A stretch of 64,000 nucleotides of DNA. It comes from Gloeotrichia echinulata CP02. GTDB lineage: Bacteria > Cyanobacteriota > Cyanobacteriia > Cyanobacteriales > Nostocaceae. Positions 17,291 through 25,112 of the stretch are shown here, one piece after another. How positions within the stretch are numbered: position 1 is the stretch's first letter; each line of letters starts with the position of its first letter. The DNA lies in assembly GCA_038087035.1 (NCBI GenBank), contig CP051187.1, positions 1,924,501-1,988,500 on the forward strand, written 5' to 3'. Under the pieces are notes generated by a model that did not search any database, was not told the DNA's origin, and was given only the letters and a program-made list of their open reading frames with translations. The translations under genes were made by a program, and so were the position numbers.

Positions 17291-17961
17291 TAACAGGATA
17301 AACTCAAAGCAAATCCTGGCAATACATTTTTCACTGATAATTCTGTGGGGAGATTTTGCACTTCCACGTCTTTTCCTGGGCAATAAATTTCCACTTGCTG
17401 CTGTTGGGGGTTAATTAACCATCCCAATAGCACCCCTGCATCCATATATTCTCGCATTTTTTGGCGTAGGGTATCTAAGTCGTCGGTTGCTGACCTTAAT
17501 TCAATCACAAAATCCGGTGCTATCGGGGGAAACTTGCGTCTTTGGTAAGGAGTGAGTGCTTCCCAACGTTCCCGTTGAATCCAAGCCGCATCGGGGGAAC
17601 GATCAGCTCCGTTGGGTAGTTTAAATATAGTAGAAGAACTAAAAGTATAACCCAGTCCCGTTTGCCGATTCCAGATTCCCAGATCAATAATTAAGTCTGC
17701 TTCTCGATTATAGCGTTTCTCGCCCTAGTGAGGTACATCGGTAAGGGCACGGCAGTGCCGTGCCCCTACATCGCGTGATACAATTTTGTACCTCATCTGA
17801 ATAGGAAGTGCTATACCGCTTTCACCGCCAACGGGGGACATAATAATTAACTCTCCGCTAGCCGTTCGTTCAAATTTCAACTCGCGGTTATTTTGACATA
17901 GCTGATAGAATTGTTCGTCTGTCAGATGAACGGTGTCTAAATTTAATGTCAAAGGACTCAT
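17287..17961 (-). pseudogene. Uma2 family (DUF820) nuclease-like gene, interrupted by a MITE
   Basis: Starting at ATG 17961 the frame gives a normal Uma2 opening (LTDEQFYQLCQNNRELKFER, then ELIIMSPVGGESG), runs into inserted DNA and stops near 17727. The rest resumes beyond the insert (NREADLIIDLGIWNRQTGLG, RSPDAAWIQRERWEALTPYQ, PDFVIELRSATDDLDTLRQK, LGWLINPQQQQVEIY). Removing 17711-17813 and one TA restores a single frame exactly. The PD-(D/E)XK elements D..E-L-R are intact in the downstream part. Uma2 proteins are abundant, poorly understood cyanobacterial putative nucleases. Probably inactive because translation stops within the insert. Confidence 0.88.
17711..17813. mobile_element. 103-bp MITE with TA target duplication
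   Basis: Begins TAGC and ends GCTA, flanked by TA at 17709-17710 and 17814-17815. The outer 25-29 bases on each side are imperfect inverted repeats (TAGCGTTTCTCG..GAGGTACA against TAGCACTTCCTAT..GAGGTACA). The interior has a GGGCACGGCA/TGCCGTGCCC stem. TA duplication fits mobilisation by an IS630/Tc1-mariner-type transposase, not present in this window. Confidence 0.88.
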
Positions 17962-18088
17962 AACCTACACCTAGCCGGAATAGCCATTAAAATTATATCG
18001 TGGATCAGTCGCTAAGGATTACAATATTGATGAGAAGCAAAAAAAATGAACCAGCAATATATACTGTGGGTTGGCGATCGCCTAATTT

Positions 18089-18697
18089 ATGAGCAAAGCC
18101 AAGATTCTGAACCCATCCGAGAGCTATACCTTTAGCAAATATGCCGAATTAGCCTACGATAGCGCCGATATCCTAGCTGAATTTGGTGTTACCCTTAATA
18201 ATAGCTCACTCCAACTGCCACAGCAGTTACCAATTGATCCAGAACCACTGAGAAGAGAACTGCAAGAAAATCTCACGTTGGTAGATCCTGTTTCCGAGAT
18301 AGCTAGACGTGAAGCACTGATCTTTCCGATGCTCAAAACTATTTGTAAATTTATTCAAGTACCACTGAAAATTGAATATCCTGTCAAAGTCAGCAATTGG
18401 CTCAAAGGCAGTTTTGATTATTTTATTCCTACTGAACAAAATTTGTTAGTGATTGAAGCGAAAAATGCCGATTTAGCAAGAGGTTTTACCCAACTGGCGG
18501 TAGAATTGATTGCCCTTGATCAATGGACTGATTCAACAGTTCCAATGCTCTATGGTACCGTGACAACAGGAGATACCTGGAAATTTGGCATTTTCCAACG
18601 CCAGGAAAAAATAGTTTATAAAGATATCAACACATACGCCGTTCCTAGCGATTTAAATTTAGTGCTTTCTGTTCTCTTTGGTATAATTTTAAGCTAA
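18089..18697 (+). CDS. PD-(D/E)XK-like hypothetical protein
   Basis: 202 residues. The centre, about 105-145, has the pattern of a PD-(D/E)XK nuclease core: LKGSFDYFIPTEQNLLVIEAK supplies an aspartate after a strand and then E-x-K (IEAK), followed by a helix ARGFTQLAVELIAL. The first 60 residues (TFSKYAELAYDSADILAEFG) look helical. Similar cyanobacterial proteins are annotated only as hypothetical or restriction-endonuclease-like. It sits between two Uma2 genes, another PD-(D/E)XK group. Nuclease activity is inferred from motif order alone. Confidence 0.6.
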   Translation: MSKAKILNPSESYTFSKYAELAYDSADILAEFGVTLNNSSLQLPQQLPIDPEPLRRELQENLTLVDPVSEIARREALIFPMLKTICKFIQVPLKIEYPVKVSNWLKGSFDYFIPTEQNLLVIEAKNADLARGFTQLAVELIALDQWTDSTVPMLYGTVTTGDTWKFGIFQRQEKIVYKDINTYAVPSDLNLVLSVLFGIILS

Positions 18698-18796
18698 ATG
18701 AACCCTCAAAATTTTAATCCCAGCCAACAAATTGGTTTCAATACCCAACAAACCCGCCCAAATGTTGGTTTACTACCAAATTTCCGTCAAATCTAA
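18698..18796 (+). CDS. Possible 32-residue Asn/Gln-rich small protein
   Basis: ATG follows directly on the stop of the PD-(D/E)XK-like gene (TAAATG). The frame reads MNPQNFNPSQQIGFNTQQTR, then PNVGLLPNFRQI and stops at 18794-18796, overlapping the 3' end of the convergent Uma2 gene. Tight junction and biased composition make it worth recording; no family is recognised. Confidence 0.3.
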   Translation: MNPQNFNPSQQIGFNTQQTRPNVGLLPNFRQI

Positions 18797-19348
18797 GACA
18801 AATCCTGGTAATACATCTTCTCCTGACAAATTAGCAGGATTGTCCAATATTTCCACATTTTGACCTAGCCTGTACATCTCGACCTTTTGGTTTTTTGGGT
18901 CAATCAACCATCCCAAAATTGCTCCATTTTCCATATATTCCCTCATTTTTGTGCGTAGGGTTTCTATATTGTCAGAGGGCGATCGCAACTCTACAACAAA
19001 ATCTGGACAGATGGGAGCAAAACCTGCTTTTTCTTCTGGCGTCAGTCCGTTCCATCGCTCCAATTTGATCCAAGCTGCATCAGGTGAGCGATTTGCACCA
19101 TTTGGTAAGTGGAATCCCGTAGAAGAGTTAAAAGCCTTCCCTAGCTTTTTGTCACGGTTCCATAGCCAGAGTTGTCCTTCAATATCTAAGTTCCGATTAC
19201 CTGTCTCGCTGCCAGTGGGAGGCATGACGATTAACTCTCCTGTAGCAGTTCTTTCTAACCTTAAGTCACGGTTTACACCCGCAAGTTCTTGGAATTGCTC
19301 GTGACTGACTTTGAAGCTTTGGGGAATGGTGATGGTAGACTTTACCAT
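18773..19348 (-). CDS. Uma2 family (DUF820) putative endonuclease
   Basis: 191 residues from ATG at 19348; an upstream in-frame TTG at 19363 is less likely. Family pattern is complete: FKVSHEQFQELAGVNRDLRL, GELIVMPPTGSETGNRNLDI, RSPDAAWIKLERWNGLTPEE, then the nuclease-like core PDFVVELRSPSDNIETLRTK and ILGWLIDPKNQKVEMY. The spacing of D and E-L-R-S resembles PD-(D/E)XK enzymes. It shows what the interrupted copy at 17.3-18.0 kb looked like before insertion. Function in vivo is unknown. Confidence 0.88.
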   Translation of the reverse strand: MVKSTITIPQSFKVSHEQFQELAGVNRDLRLERTATGELIVMPPTGSETGNRNLDIEGQLWLWNRDKKLGKAFNSSTGFHLPNGANRSPDAAWIKLERWNGLTPEEKAGFAPICPDFVVELRSPSDNIETLRTKMREYMENGAILGWLIDPKNQKVEMYRLGQNVEILDNPANLSGEDVLPGFVLDLTEIW

Positions 19349-19422
19349 ATTTTGGGTCAACAACTAGCAGAATATAGTTTATATCGATCATTCGGGAATG
19401 GTGTAAGTAGCCGTATTGACAC

Positions 19423-19545
19423 TCCCCCGACTGACTAAGTATCGCTGAGTCCTGCGGACACGCTGCGCGGTAAGCGTTCGCGGAGCGTCTCCGAAGGAGA
19501 AGCTATGCCGAAGGCTTTACGCTCACTTAGTCGTAAAGTCGGGGG
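19423..19545. repeat. Right-end hairpin with an expanded loop
   Basis: CCCCCGACT (19423-19431) pairs with AGTCGGGGG (19537-19545), and GACTAAG (19432-19438) with CTTAGTC (19526-19532). The loop, normally a few bases, has grown to about 87 bases of palindromic repeats (GCGGACACGCTGCGC, TTCGCGGAGCG, CTCCGAAGGAG). Confidence 0.8.
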
Positions 19546-20827
19546 ATTCTTCATTCATCGTCAGAATTTGCTCTAGCAGGCTTACGCCAACTAGTGTAGT
19601 GACTCCGACTCCTGAAGCGTTACTTTGGGTATGCCCTACCCTAGCTTTTGCATCGCGGAGCGTGTCGGAGACAAGATTCAGAATATTTTTTGCAGCATTA
19701 ACATCCCTCTGCAAACTGCAACCACAACTACATACATGGCTACGAGTTGAGAGGGATTTTTTCACAATTACACCACAACCAGAGCATTTTTGGGATGTCA
19801 ACCTCGGATTGACAGCAACAACTTGTGAGTTAAATTTACCCGCAAAATATTCTAACCAACTGCGGAAAAGTGACCAAGATGCATCATTAATACTCTTGGC
19901 TAGACAGTGATGTTTCACCATGCCTTTAACATTCAAATTTAGCCTTCGGCAACGGCTTCGCCGAACATAGGCTACTAAAGCGTTAGCTTTGCATACGTTA
20001 CGCGCCAATTCAAGAGCGTGTTCTTTCCGTTGCCTACTTACTTTTAAATGTTTTCGAGCATACCTGTTTCGTGCTTTTCTTCTTTGGTTTTTGCCTTTCT
20101 CTTTTTTGTAAATCCGTCTCTGAGCGTGTTTAATTGCTTTCTCAGCTTTTCTTAAAAATCTAGGGTTTTCTACATGATTACCATTTGAATCTGAGTAGAA
20201 AAACTCTAGACCAACGTCTAGACCTATTTCACCGTCAGCAATTCTAGACTCAGATTCAATATCTACATTAATGCAGAATTGACAATAGAATCCATCGGCT
20301 TTTTTGAGAAGTCTAACACGCTTAATCAGTTTAACTGGGTAAGTTTGGATATCCCATTTACCAAGTAACTTGACTTCACCAATACCTTTTTTATCAGTAA
20401 ATGTGATGCGTCTTTTACTTGGATCTAACGACCATCCAGAGGTTTTATATTCCACCGAACGGTTATCTTTTTTAAATCTGGGATAGCCCTTTTTACCTGC
20501 TACTACGGCAGTTGCTCCACTTGGGGAGACCCCAAGACCGCACTGCCTCTTCTTCTTACAGTTCTGGTAGAACCTATCAATAGCAGACCATGCTCGTTCA
20601 GTTGCAGCTTGGCAAGCCATTGAGTTTAATTCCTCAACAAATTTAAACTCTTTGCGTAACGCTGTTGAGTAATTATTTAAAGCAATTTTATTAATTTTGG
20701 CTTCTTTTGGCGAATCAATCCAGTAGCGTATAGCTTTATTTCTGATGAATTGAGTTGTACGGATAGCCTCATTAATTGCATCGTATTGATGCTTTTTAGC
20801 TTTGACTTTGTACTCTAAAACCAGCAT
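19523..20827 (-). CDS. tnpB: TnpB RNA-guided nuclease homologue, probably RuvC-defective
   Basis: 434 residues (relatives are usually about 370-410). ATG at 20827 is preceded by AAGGAGGT. RuvC-I aspartate is D204 (IGLDVGLEFF). A zinc ribbon follows with C348/C351 and C366/C368, and the RuvC-III aspartate is D375 (QRDVNAAKNIL). At the RuvC-II position relatives read A-Y/I-E-D-L-N-V-K-G-M; here 287-303 reads YVRRSRCRRLNLNVKGM, so the glutamate is gone, replaced by codons from a palindromic repeat (19937-19966). Two more repeat-derived inserts lie at about 94-110 and 387-397. Frame is intact throughout. TnpB normally cuts DNA guided by right-end RNA; this allele probably cannot. Confidence 0.9.
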   Translation of the reverse strand: MLVLEYKVKAKKHQYDAINEAIRTTQFIRNKAIRYWIDSPKEAKINKIALNNYSTALRKEFKFVEELNSMACQAATERAWSAIDRFYQNCKKKRQCGLGVSPSGATAVVAGKKGYPRFKKDNRSVEYKTSGWSLDPSKRRITFTDKKGIGEVKLLGKWDIQTYPVKLIKRVRLLKKADGFYCQFCINVDIESESRIADGEIGLDVGLEFFYSDSNGNHVENPRFLRKAEKAIKHAQRRIYKKEKGKNQRRKARNRYARKHLKVSRQRKEHALELARNVCKANALVAYVRRSRCRRLNLNVKGMVKHHCLAKSINDASWSLFRSWLEYFAGKFNSQVVAVNPRLTSQKCSGCGVIVKKSLSTRSHVCSCGCSLQRDVNAAKNILNLVSDTLRDAKARVGHTQSNASGVGVTTLVGVSLLEQILTMNEESPDFTTK

Positions 20828-20873
20828 TACTTAATCACCTCCTTGATGATTTTCTTAGGGTCTTATTTTCTTA

Positions 20874-22214
20874 TTACTCCCCAGTAATCGAGAGTTCATC
20901 AACCCAAATCCGAGGACAAACACCCCCAGGGGTTAACTCCACTTCTTTTTCCACATAAATAACTGATTTCAACAGTTCCAGAAAATCACCAGCAACTGTG
21001 GCTGACTCAATACTTGTTTTCACACCTTTGTTAATTATCCAACCATCAAAAGGCAAAGAAAACGAACCTTGTAAGGCTTTCACACCCGCATGAAGCGCTT
21101 GTAAATCATCAATCAAAATTACATTTTCGGCAGTTTCTAAACTTAATTCCTGTGCAGCATTAGCTGCAGCAAAAACATGATAAAAATTAGGACTGACGCT
21201 AACTTTAGCGCCAATACTTGCATTACCTGTAGGCTGTGCGTTCAACCTTTTAGCAGTTCCAGCACTGTGGAGAAAGCCTGTTAAAACGCCACCTTCTATC
21301 AGCGAAACCTTACGGGTAGGAGTTCCTTCACCATCAAAAGCTTCTGCGCCGACATTAGCCGGATGCAATGCATCATCCACAACTGAAAGCAGAGGGGAAG
21401 CGATTTCCTTACCTAAATCATCAGGTTTAGAGAGGCTTTGGTTGTCCAAAATACTTTGAGCATTGAACAAATTAGAAAAAGCCCCCAACAAACTTAAGAA
21501 AGCTTCAGGAGAAAAAACGACTCGATATTTACCAGTCGTGATTTTTTCATAATTCAAGTGGCTAATTGTTTTATCTGCAGTTTCTTTGATACAACCATTC
21601 AAATCTAGATTATCTAAACTGTGGTTGATTCTCAAAGCACCTGCACCGCGAGGTTTTTTGCCTTCCTCTTCAGTTTTGCTGTAAAGATAAACAGATGCAA
21701 AAGAGTGAGATTCTGTTCTCACAGCGCCATCGCTATTGAGATAAAATCTATCAATATCTCTTTGCGCCAAGCCGTTATACGGAACCCCTTTAATTGCGGA
21801 ATGAGCAGCTAGTAATTCTTTTTCAGCTACCAGCAATTTTTCGATTAATTCAGCAACAGGTGCTTGGGGTGCTTTATCGTGGGGTATATTGGCGATAGGA
21901 ATTGTAGCTTCTGGGCTAAAATCTGGGACATTTTCTTTAACACCAAAAAAACTAGCTTCGTAGGCAGTTTTTAAAGCTAATTCTAGTCCCTGGGGATCTA
22001 CATCTGTAGTGCTGGTGACACCCATTGTATTGTCTTCATTCCAGACGCGGACAGTAACACCAGAACGATTTGAGGCTTTAACTTGTTTTGGCTCACCTTG
22101 ATCGACTTGCACACTAGTTTCATCGACAGTAGAGCCGTAAATGTCAAATTTTTTAATGCCAAGCTTTTCAGCGTTTTCTTTGGCGTAGGTTGCAATTTCA
22201 CTAATATTCGGCAT
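20874..22214 (-). CDS. pmbA: TldD/PmbA family protein, PmbA (TldE) type
   Basis: 446 residues from ATG at 22214. It aligns with the non-catalytic TldE/PmbA subunit: KLGIKKFDIYGSTVDETSVQ, SNRSGVTVRVWNEDNTMG, a central YRVVFSPEAFLSLLGAFSNL, then EAFDGEGTPTRKVSLIEGGV, and no HExxxH metal site. PmbA partners TldD in a protease that degrades or matures unfolded peptides (microcin B17, CcdA antitoxin in enterobacteria). It follows the tldD gene in the same direction with a 149-bp gap holding a MITE. The tnpB element adjoins its stop codon. Confidence 0.92.
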   Translation of the reverse strand: MPNISEIATYAKENAEKLGIKKFDIYGSTVDETSVQVDQGEPKQVKASNRSGVTVRVWNEDNTMGVTSTTDVDPQGLELALKTAYEASFFGVKENVPDFSPEATIPIANIPHDKAPQAPVAELIEKLLVAEKELLAAHSAIKGVPYNGLAQRDIDRFYLNSDGAVRTESHSFASVYLYSKTEEEGKKPRGAGALRINHSLDNLDLNGCIKETADKTISHLNYEKITTGKYRVVFSPEAFLSLLGAFSNLFNAQSILDNQSLSKPDDLGKEIASPLLSVVDDALHPANVGAEAFDGEGTPTRKVSLIEGGVLTGFLHSAGTAKRLNAQPTGNASIGAKVSVSPNFYHVFAAANAAQELSLETAENVILIDDLQALHAGVKALQGSFSLPFDGWIINKGVKTSIESATVAGDFLELLKSVIYVEKEVELTPGGVCPRIWVDELSITGE

Positions 22215-22262
22215 AGTCAATTGTGGATGTTATGATTTCTGTTTGTCTTTGGCTAAATTTTC

Positions 22263-22338
22263 TAGGGTGCGTTATAACCAAGTTTAACGCAGCGAATTGA
22301 ATTAACGGTGCGTTACGGCTTCAGCCTAACGCACCCTA
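22263..22338. mobile_element. 76-bp MITE-like element between tldD and pmbA
   Basis: Terminal inverted repeats TAGGGTGCGTTA (22263-22274) and TAACGCACCCTA (22327-22338), with a nested GGTGCGTTACGGC..CAGCCTAACGCACC palindrome at its right. Related to the element at 12165-12230. If tldD and pmbA are co-transcribed, it forms a hairpin in the intercistronic RNA. Confidence 0.75.
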
Positions 22339-22363
22339 CAAAAAATCTCAAATCTAAAATTCT

Positions 22364-23836
22364 CTAGCGTCCACCGACGGTAATTGAATCGACTTTGATG
22401 TGGGGTTGTCCAACTGTGGTGTAAATACTGCCACTGACGGAGCCACAGAATCCAGGTGCAAGTTCTAAATCTTGAGAACACATGGAAATCTTATTCATAA
22501 TTTCCTTCGCTTCACCAATTAAAATAGCTCCCTTCAATGGTTTAGTGATTTTGCCATTTTCAATCAAATAAGCTTCATCTACACTGAAGTTAAATTGACC
22601 TGTAGCACCAACACTACCACCACCCATTTTTTTGCAGTAAATACCTTTATCAACTGAGGTAAATAAATCATCAACACTGTATTCGCCAGGTGCGATATAA
22701 GTATTCCGCATCCGGCTAGCGGCAGCAAAGGTATAATTTTGACGACGCCCACTGCCGGTTCTGGGGTGTCCTGTGCGTACAGAGCCTGTTCTATCGGCGA
22801 TAAAATTCTTGAGAACACCTTTTTCAATTAACAGGGTTCTTTGAGCCGGCATACCTTCGTCATCCATGTCAATTGTACCGAAGGCATTGTCAGAACGCCC
22901 TTCATCCCAGGCGGTCAAACTTTCGTGGGCAATTTTTTCGCCTTTTTTGTCAGCGAAGGGTGTTGTTTGGTGTTCAATTTGAGTAGTTTCCAGCAAATGT
23001 CCGCAGGCTTCGTGGAAAATTACGCCGCCAAAGTGATTCGCCATGATAATCGGGTAATTACCTGATTCGACGTAATCTGCATACAGCATTTTCCCGGCGG
23101 ATTCGGCTATTTGCTCGGACGCTTCTTGATAATCCCAGGTTCTCAAGAAATTCGCATCGCTGGTATTACCAGCACGTTGACCGATGGAGGTGCGATTTGC
23201 ACCATCGGCGCACAGGAGATTAAATCCTACGGACTGGGTGAGGCGAATGTCACGAGCAAAGGTACCATCACTAGCTGCGACTAAAATTTCTTGCCAATCG
23301 CGGAAGTAGGTGGCGCGGCGGGATTGGACATGGGTGGCTTTTTGTTTGAGTTTAGCAGTACCATCAAGGAGGACTTCTCCCATTTCGCGGATGGAGCTAC
23401 ACAGAGGTAACCAGCCATCTTTACCGCGTTTGGTGGCGTAGTCGCGCAGTAATTCCAGGTTGATTTCTGGTATAAATGCCGTAGGTGCGGGTAATTGTAA
23501 TCCCAGAATTGACAGCCCTTTTTCTAAAGCTGCTTTCAATCCCCAAAAGGAAAGATTATTGGTGCTGACGTAGCAATCAGCTTTACCGCGAAATACTCTA
23601 ACGCCCGCGCCTGTGGCTAGGCTTGGGGAAATACTGGTGATGGTGTCGTCTTCAGCAAGACAACTGATGTAGTTACGACGTTCTAGGAATATTTCGATGA
23701 AATCAGCGCCGGCGGCGCGTCCTAGCCCCAGAAGGGTAGCCAGGGGGGCTTCCCAGGTTTCATCGAATCGCTCCGGTGTGGAGGAATATTGCAGGGTGGG
23801 GAGTTGGTTCGAGAGAAGTAGCGTACTAGTAAGCAT
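22364..23836 (-). CDS. tldD: Metalloprotease TldD
   Basis: 490 residues. The catalytic zinc motif HExxxH is HEACGH at 275-280 ([13 protein letters not shown]). Flanking TldD blocks are present: [20 protein letters not shown] near 44, the [20 protein letters not shown] block, [40 protein letters not shown] and [19 protein letters not shown]. Cytosolic; forms a heterodimer with PmbA encoded downstream. First gene of the pair. The first 25 residues ([20 protein letters not shown]) are a variable extension common in cyanobacterial versions. Confidence 0.94.
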   Translation of the reverse strand: MLTSTLLLSNQLPTLQYSSTPERFDETWEAPLATLLGLGRAAGADFIEIFLERRNYISCLAEDDTITSISPSLATGAGVRVFRGKADCYVSTNNLSFWGLKAALEKGLSILGLQLPAPTAFIPEINLELLRDYATKRGKDGWLPLCSSIREMGEVLLDGTAKLKQKATHVQSRRATYFRDWQEILVAASDGTFARDIRLTQSVGFNLLCADGANRTSIGQRAGNTSDANFLRTWDYQEASEQIAESAGKMLYADYVESGNYPIIMANHFGGVIFHEACGHLLETTQIEHQTTPFADKKGEKIAHESLTAWDEGRSDNAFGTIDMDDEGMPAQRTLLIEKGVLKNFIADRTGSVRTGHPRTGSGRRQNYTFAAASRMRNTYIAPGEYSVDDLFTSVDKGIYCKKMGGGSVGATGQFNFSVDEAYLIENGKITKPLKGAILIGEAKEIMNKISMCSQDLELAPGFCGSVSGSIYTTVGQPHIKVDSITVGGR

Positions 23837-24028
23837 GGGTAGCCTCGTCTGCTGGCATTATCAGAGATTTGACTGAAAAATCCTGGTGTGTTCAGTCTAA
23901 CAAATCGATGAAAGCCAGAGTTGGCAGCATGGCAGTAGGGGTTTCCTCACCTGATACCGTCTTGTTCGCGGATGATTTACGCGAACATTATTTTCTTTTT
24001 TTTACAAAAAATAACCGATAGGCGAAAA

Positions 24029-24050
24029 GCCCCGCGTCTTCAGACCGGGG
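24029..24050. mobile_element. IS200/IS605-type end hairpin
   Basis: GCCCCGCGTCTTCAGACCGGGG forms a CCCCG..GTC/GAC..GGGG stem, the AAGCCCCG..CGGGG form found at ends of several cyanobacterial IS200/IS605 elements. The fragment at 24074-24220 next to it supports a decayed element. Confidence 0.6.
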
Positions 24051-24073
24051 ATGTATCGCCAACGTTTAATTTA

Positions 24074-24220
24074 TTAAACGTCTTTTTTGGGTTCTGGCAG
24101 GCTATCCAATAATTCTTCTATTATTTGGGTCATCGTCTTATCTTTTTCTACCGCTAATAAACGTAACTTATTAATCCTGCGGTCACTCAAAAGTATATGT
24201 AAACCTTTTTTAGATTTTCT
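24074..24220 (-). pseudogene. Fragment of an IS200/IS605 accessory RHH-like ORF
   Basis: A minus-strand frame ending at TAA 24074-24076 reads SRKSKKGLHILLSDRRINKL, then RLLAVEKDKTMTQIIEELLD and SLPEPKKDV. This resembles small ribbon-helix-helix accessory proteins next to IS200/IS605 genes. No ATG or GTG start precedes it: the frame stops upstream, inside the 3' end of the glycosyltransferase gene. The gene has therefore lost its beginning, although TTG within HILLS could serve as a weak start. Confidence 0.45.
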
Positions 24221-25040
24221 GCTGTAATCTACTAGCAGTTAAGTTCCAAGATTGCTGAGATAGTCGAGAAGAATTTTTGTACATATTCTCAGTTTCAATC
24301 AAACGAGTTGCTAGAAGAATCTCTGCTAACACCCGTTGGAAGGCATAGTACCAACCTCGCCAACCATCGAGAATACCACCTTTGAGGATTAAGCAGTATA
24401 AGAGGATAATCAAAGGAGCAAGAAGTTTTTGTTTACGGATGCGATCGCCCCAACTCAATTCATTTGTGGGAGTTGCTAATAATTTCTGCACTTCAATTAC
24501 CATGTAGCGATCCTGCGCCCACAACCAGCGACTTAAGGGTTTGCGATCATCGTGGTGCATATAGGCATAAAACATGGAAGACTTACCAGAGAGTTGTAAA
24601 AGCTGAGTATGTCCATCATCTATATAAATTGCTTTGTCTTTGCGAAAGAGGATTTGACGTGGCGGTAGGATTGTACCTCGCAATGGTTTACCAAAAACAC
24701 AGTATTTGAATTTCGCACAATAGCCATCTATTCGCCCATCTGCTGATAAAGCAGCCATTTCAGCGATCAGTTCATTTGTCACAATATAGTCTGCATCTAG
24801 AGACAATACCCACTGGGATTTAACTTGCTCTAAACCGTAGTTCCATTGATTAGCATGAGTATCAAATTTTTTCTGGAAAATTTGCACCTGGGGATAGAAA
24901 CGCAAAATTTCTAGAGTTTCATCAGTGCTGTAGCTATCGATAACTACAATTGTGTTTGCCCAAGTGAGTTGCTGGAGAGTGCGAGCAATATTTGGGGCTT
25001 CATTATAGGTAAGGATGAGTGGAGTAATTTCTTGGAGCAT
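24210..25040 (-). CDS. Glycosyltransferase family 2
   Basis: 276 residues from ATG at 25040 (an upstream TTG at 25070 is in frame but unsupported). N-terminal GT-A domain: ITPLILTYNEAPNIARTLQQ, VVIDSYSTDETLEI and metal-binding LDADY (81-85). The WaaE/KdtX-like layout is clear: IYIDDGHTQLLQL, MHHDDRKPLSRWLWAQDRYM, then a hydrophobic C-terminal half (LLAPLIILLYCLILKGGILD) that may anchor it to the membrane. Last gene of the glycan locus. Its 3' end overlaps a decayed IS accessory ORF, so the C-terminus could have been altered. Confidence 0.88.
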   Translation of the reverse strand: MLQEITPLILTYNEAPNIARTLQQLTWANTIVVIDSYSTDETLEILRFYPQVQIFQKKFDTHANQWNYGLEQVKSQWVLSLDADYIVTNELIAEMAALSADGRIDGYCAKFKYCVFGKPLRGTILPPRQILFRKDKAIYIDDGHTQLLQLSGKSSMFYAYMHHDDRKPLSRWLWAQDRYMVIEVQKLLATPTNELSWGDRIRKQKLLAPLIILLYCLILKGGILDGWRGWYYAFQRVLAEILLATRLIETENMYKNSSRLSQQSWNLTASRLQQKI

Positions 25041-25112
25041 AAAACCTAAGATTGTGTGTGTATTCTTCAAAAAAACAGCTTTTTATTCAGACAAATAATT
25101 CAAATAGCAAGG

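Larger units (their letters stand above)
19421..20870 (-). mobile_element. IS200/IS605-type (IS1341-like) element, tnpB only
   Basis: A tnpB gene without tnpA, ending in a right-end hairpin (19423-19545). The left boundary is unclear: only about 46 bases separate the tnpB start from the pmbA stop, so the left end is short or cut. As in relatives, the tnpB stop lies within the right-end hairpin region. Confidence 0.75.

Noticed and set aside
19599..19910. 103-codon plus-strand ORF inside tnpB
   Set aside because: A shadow of the minus-strand tnpB frame, which carries the RuvC and zinc-ribbon motifs.
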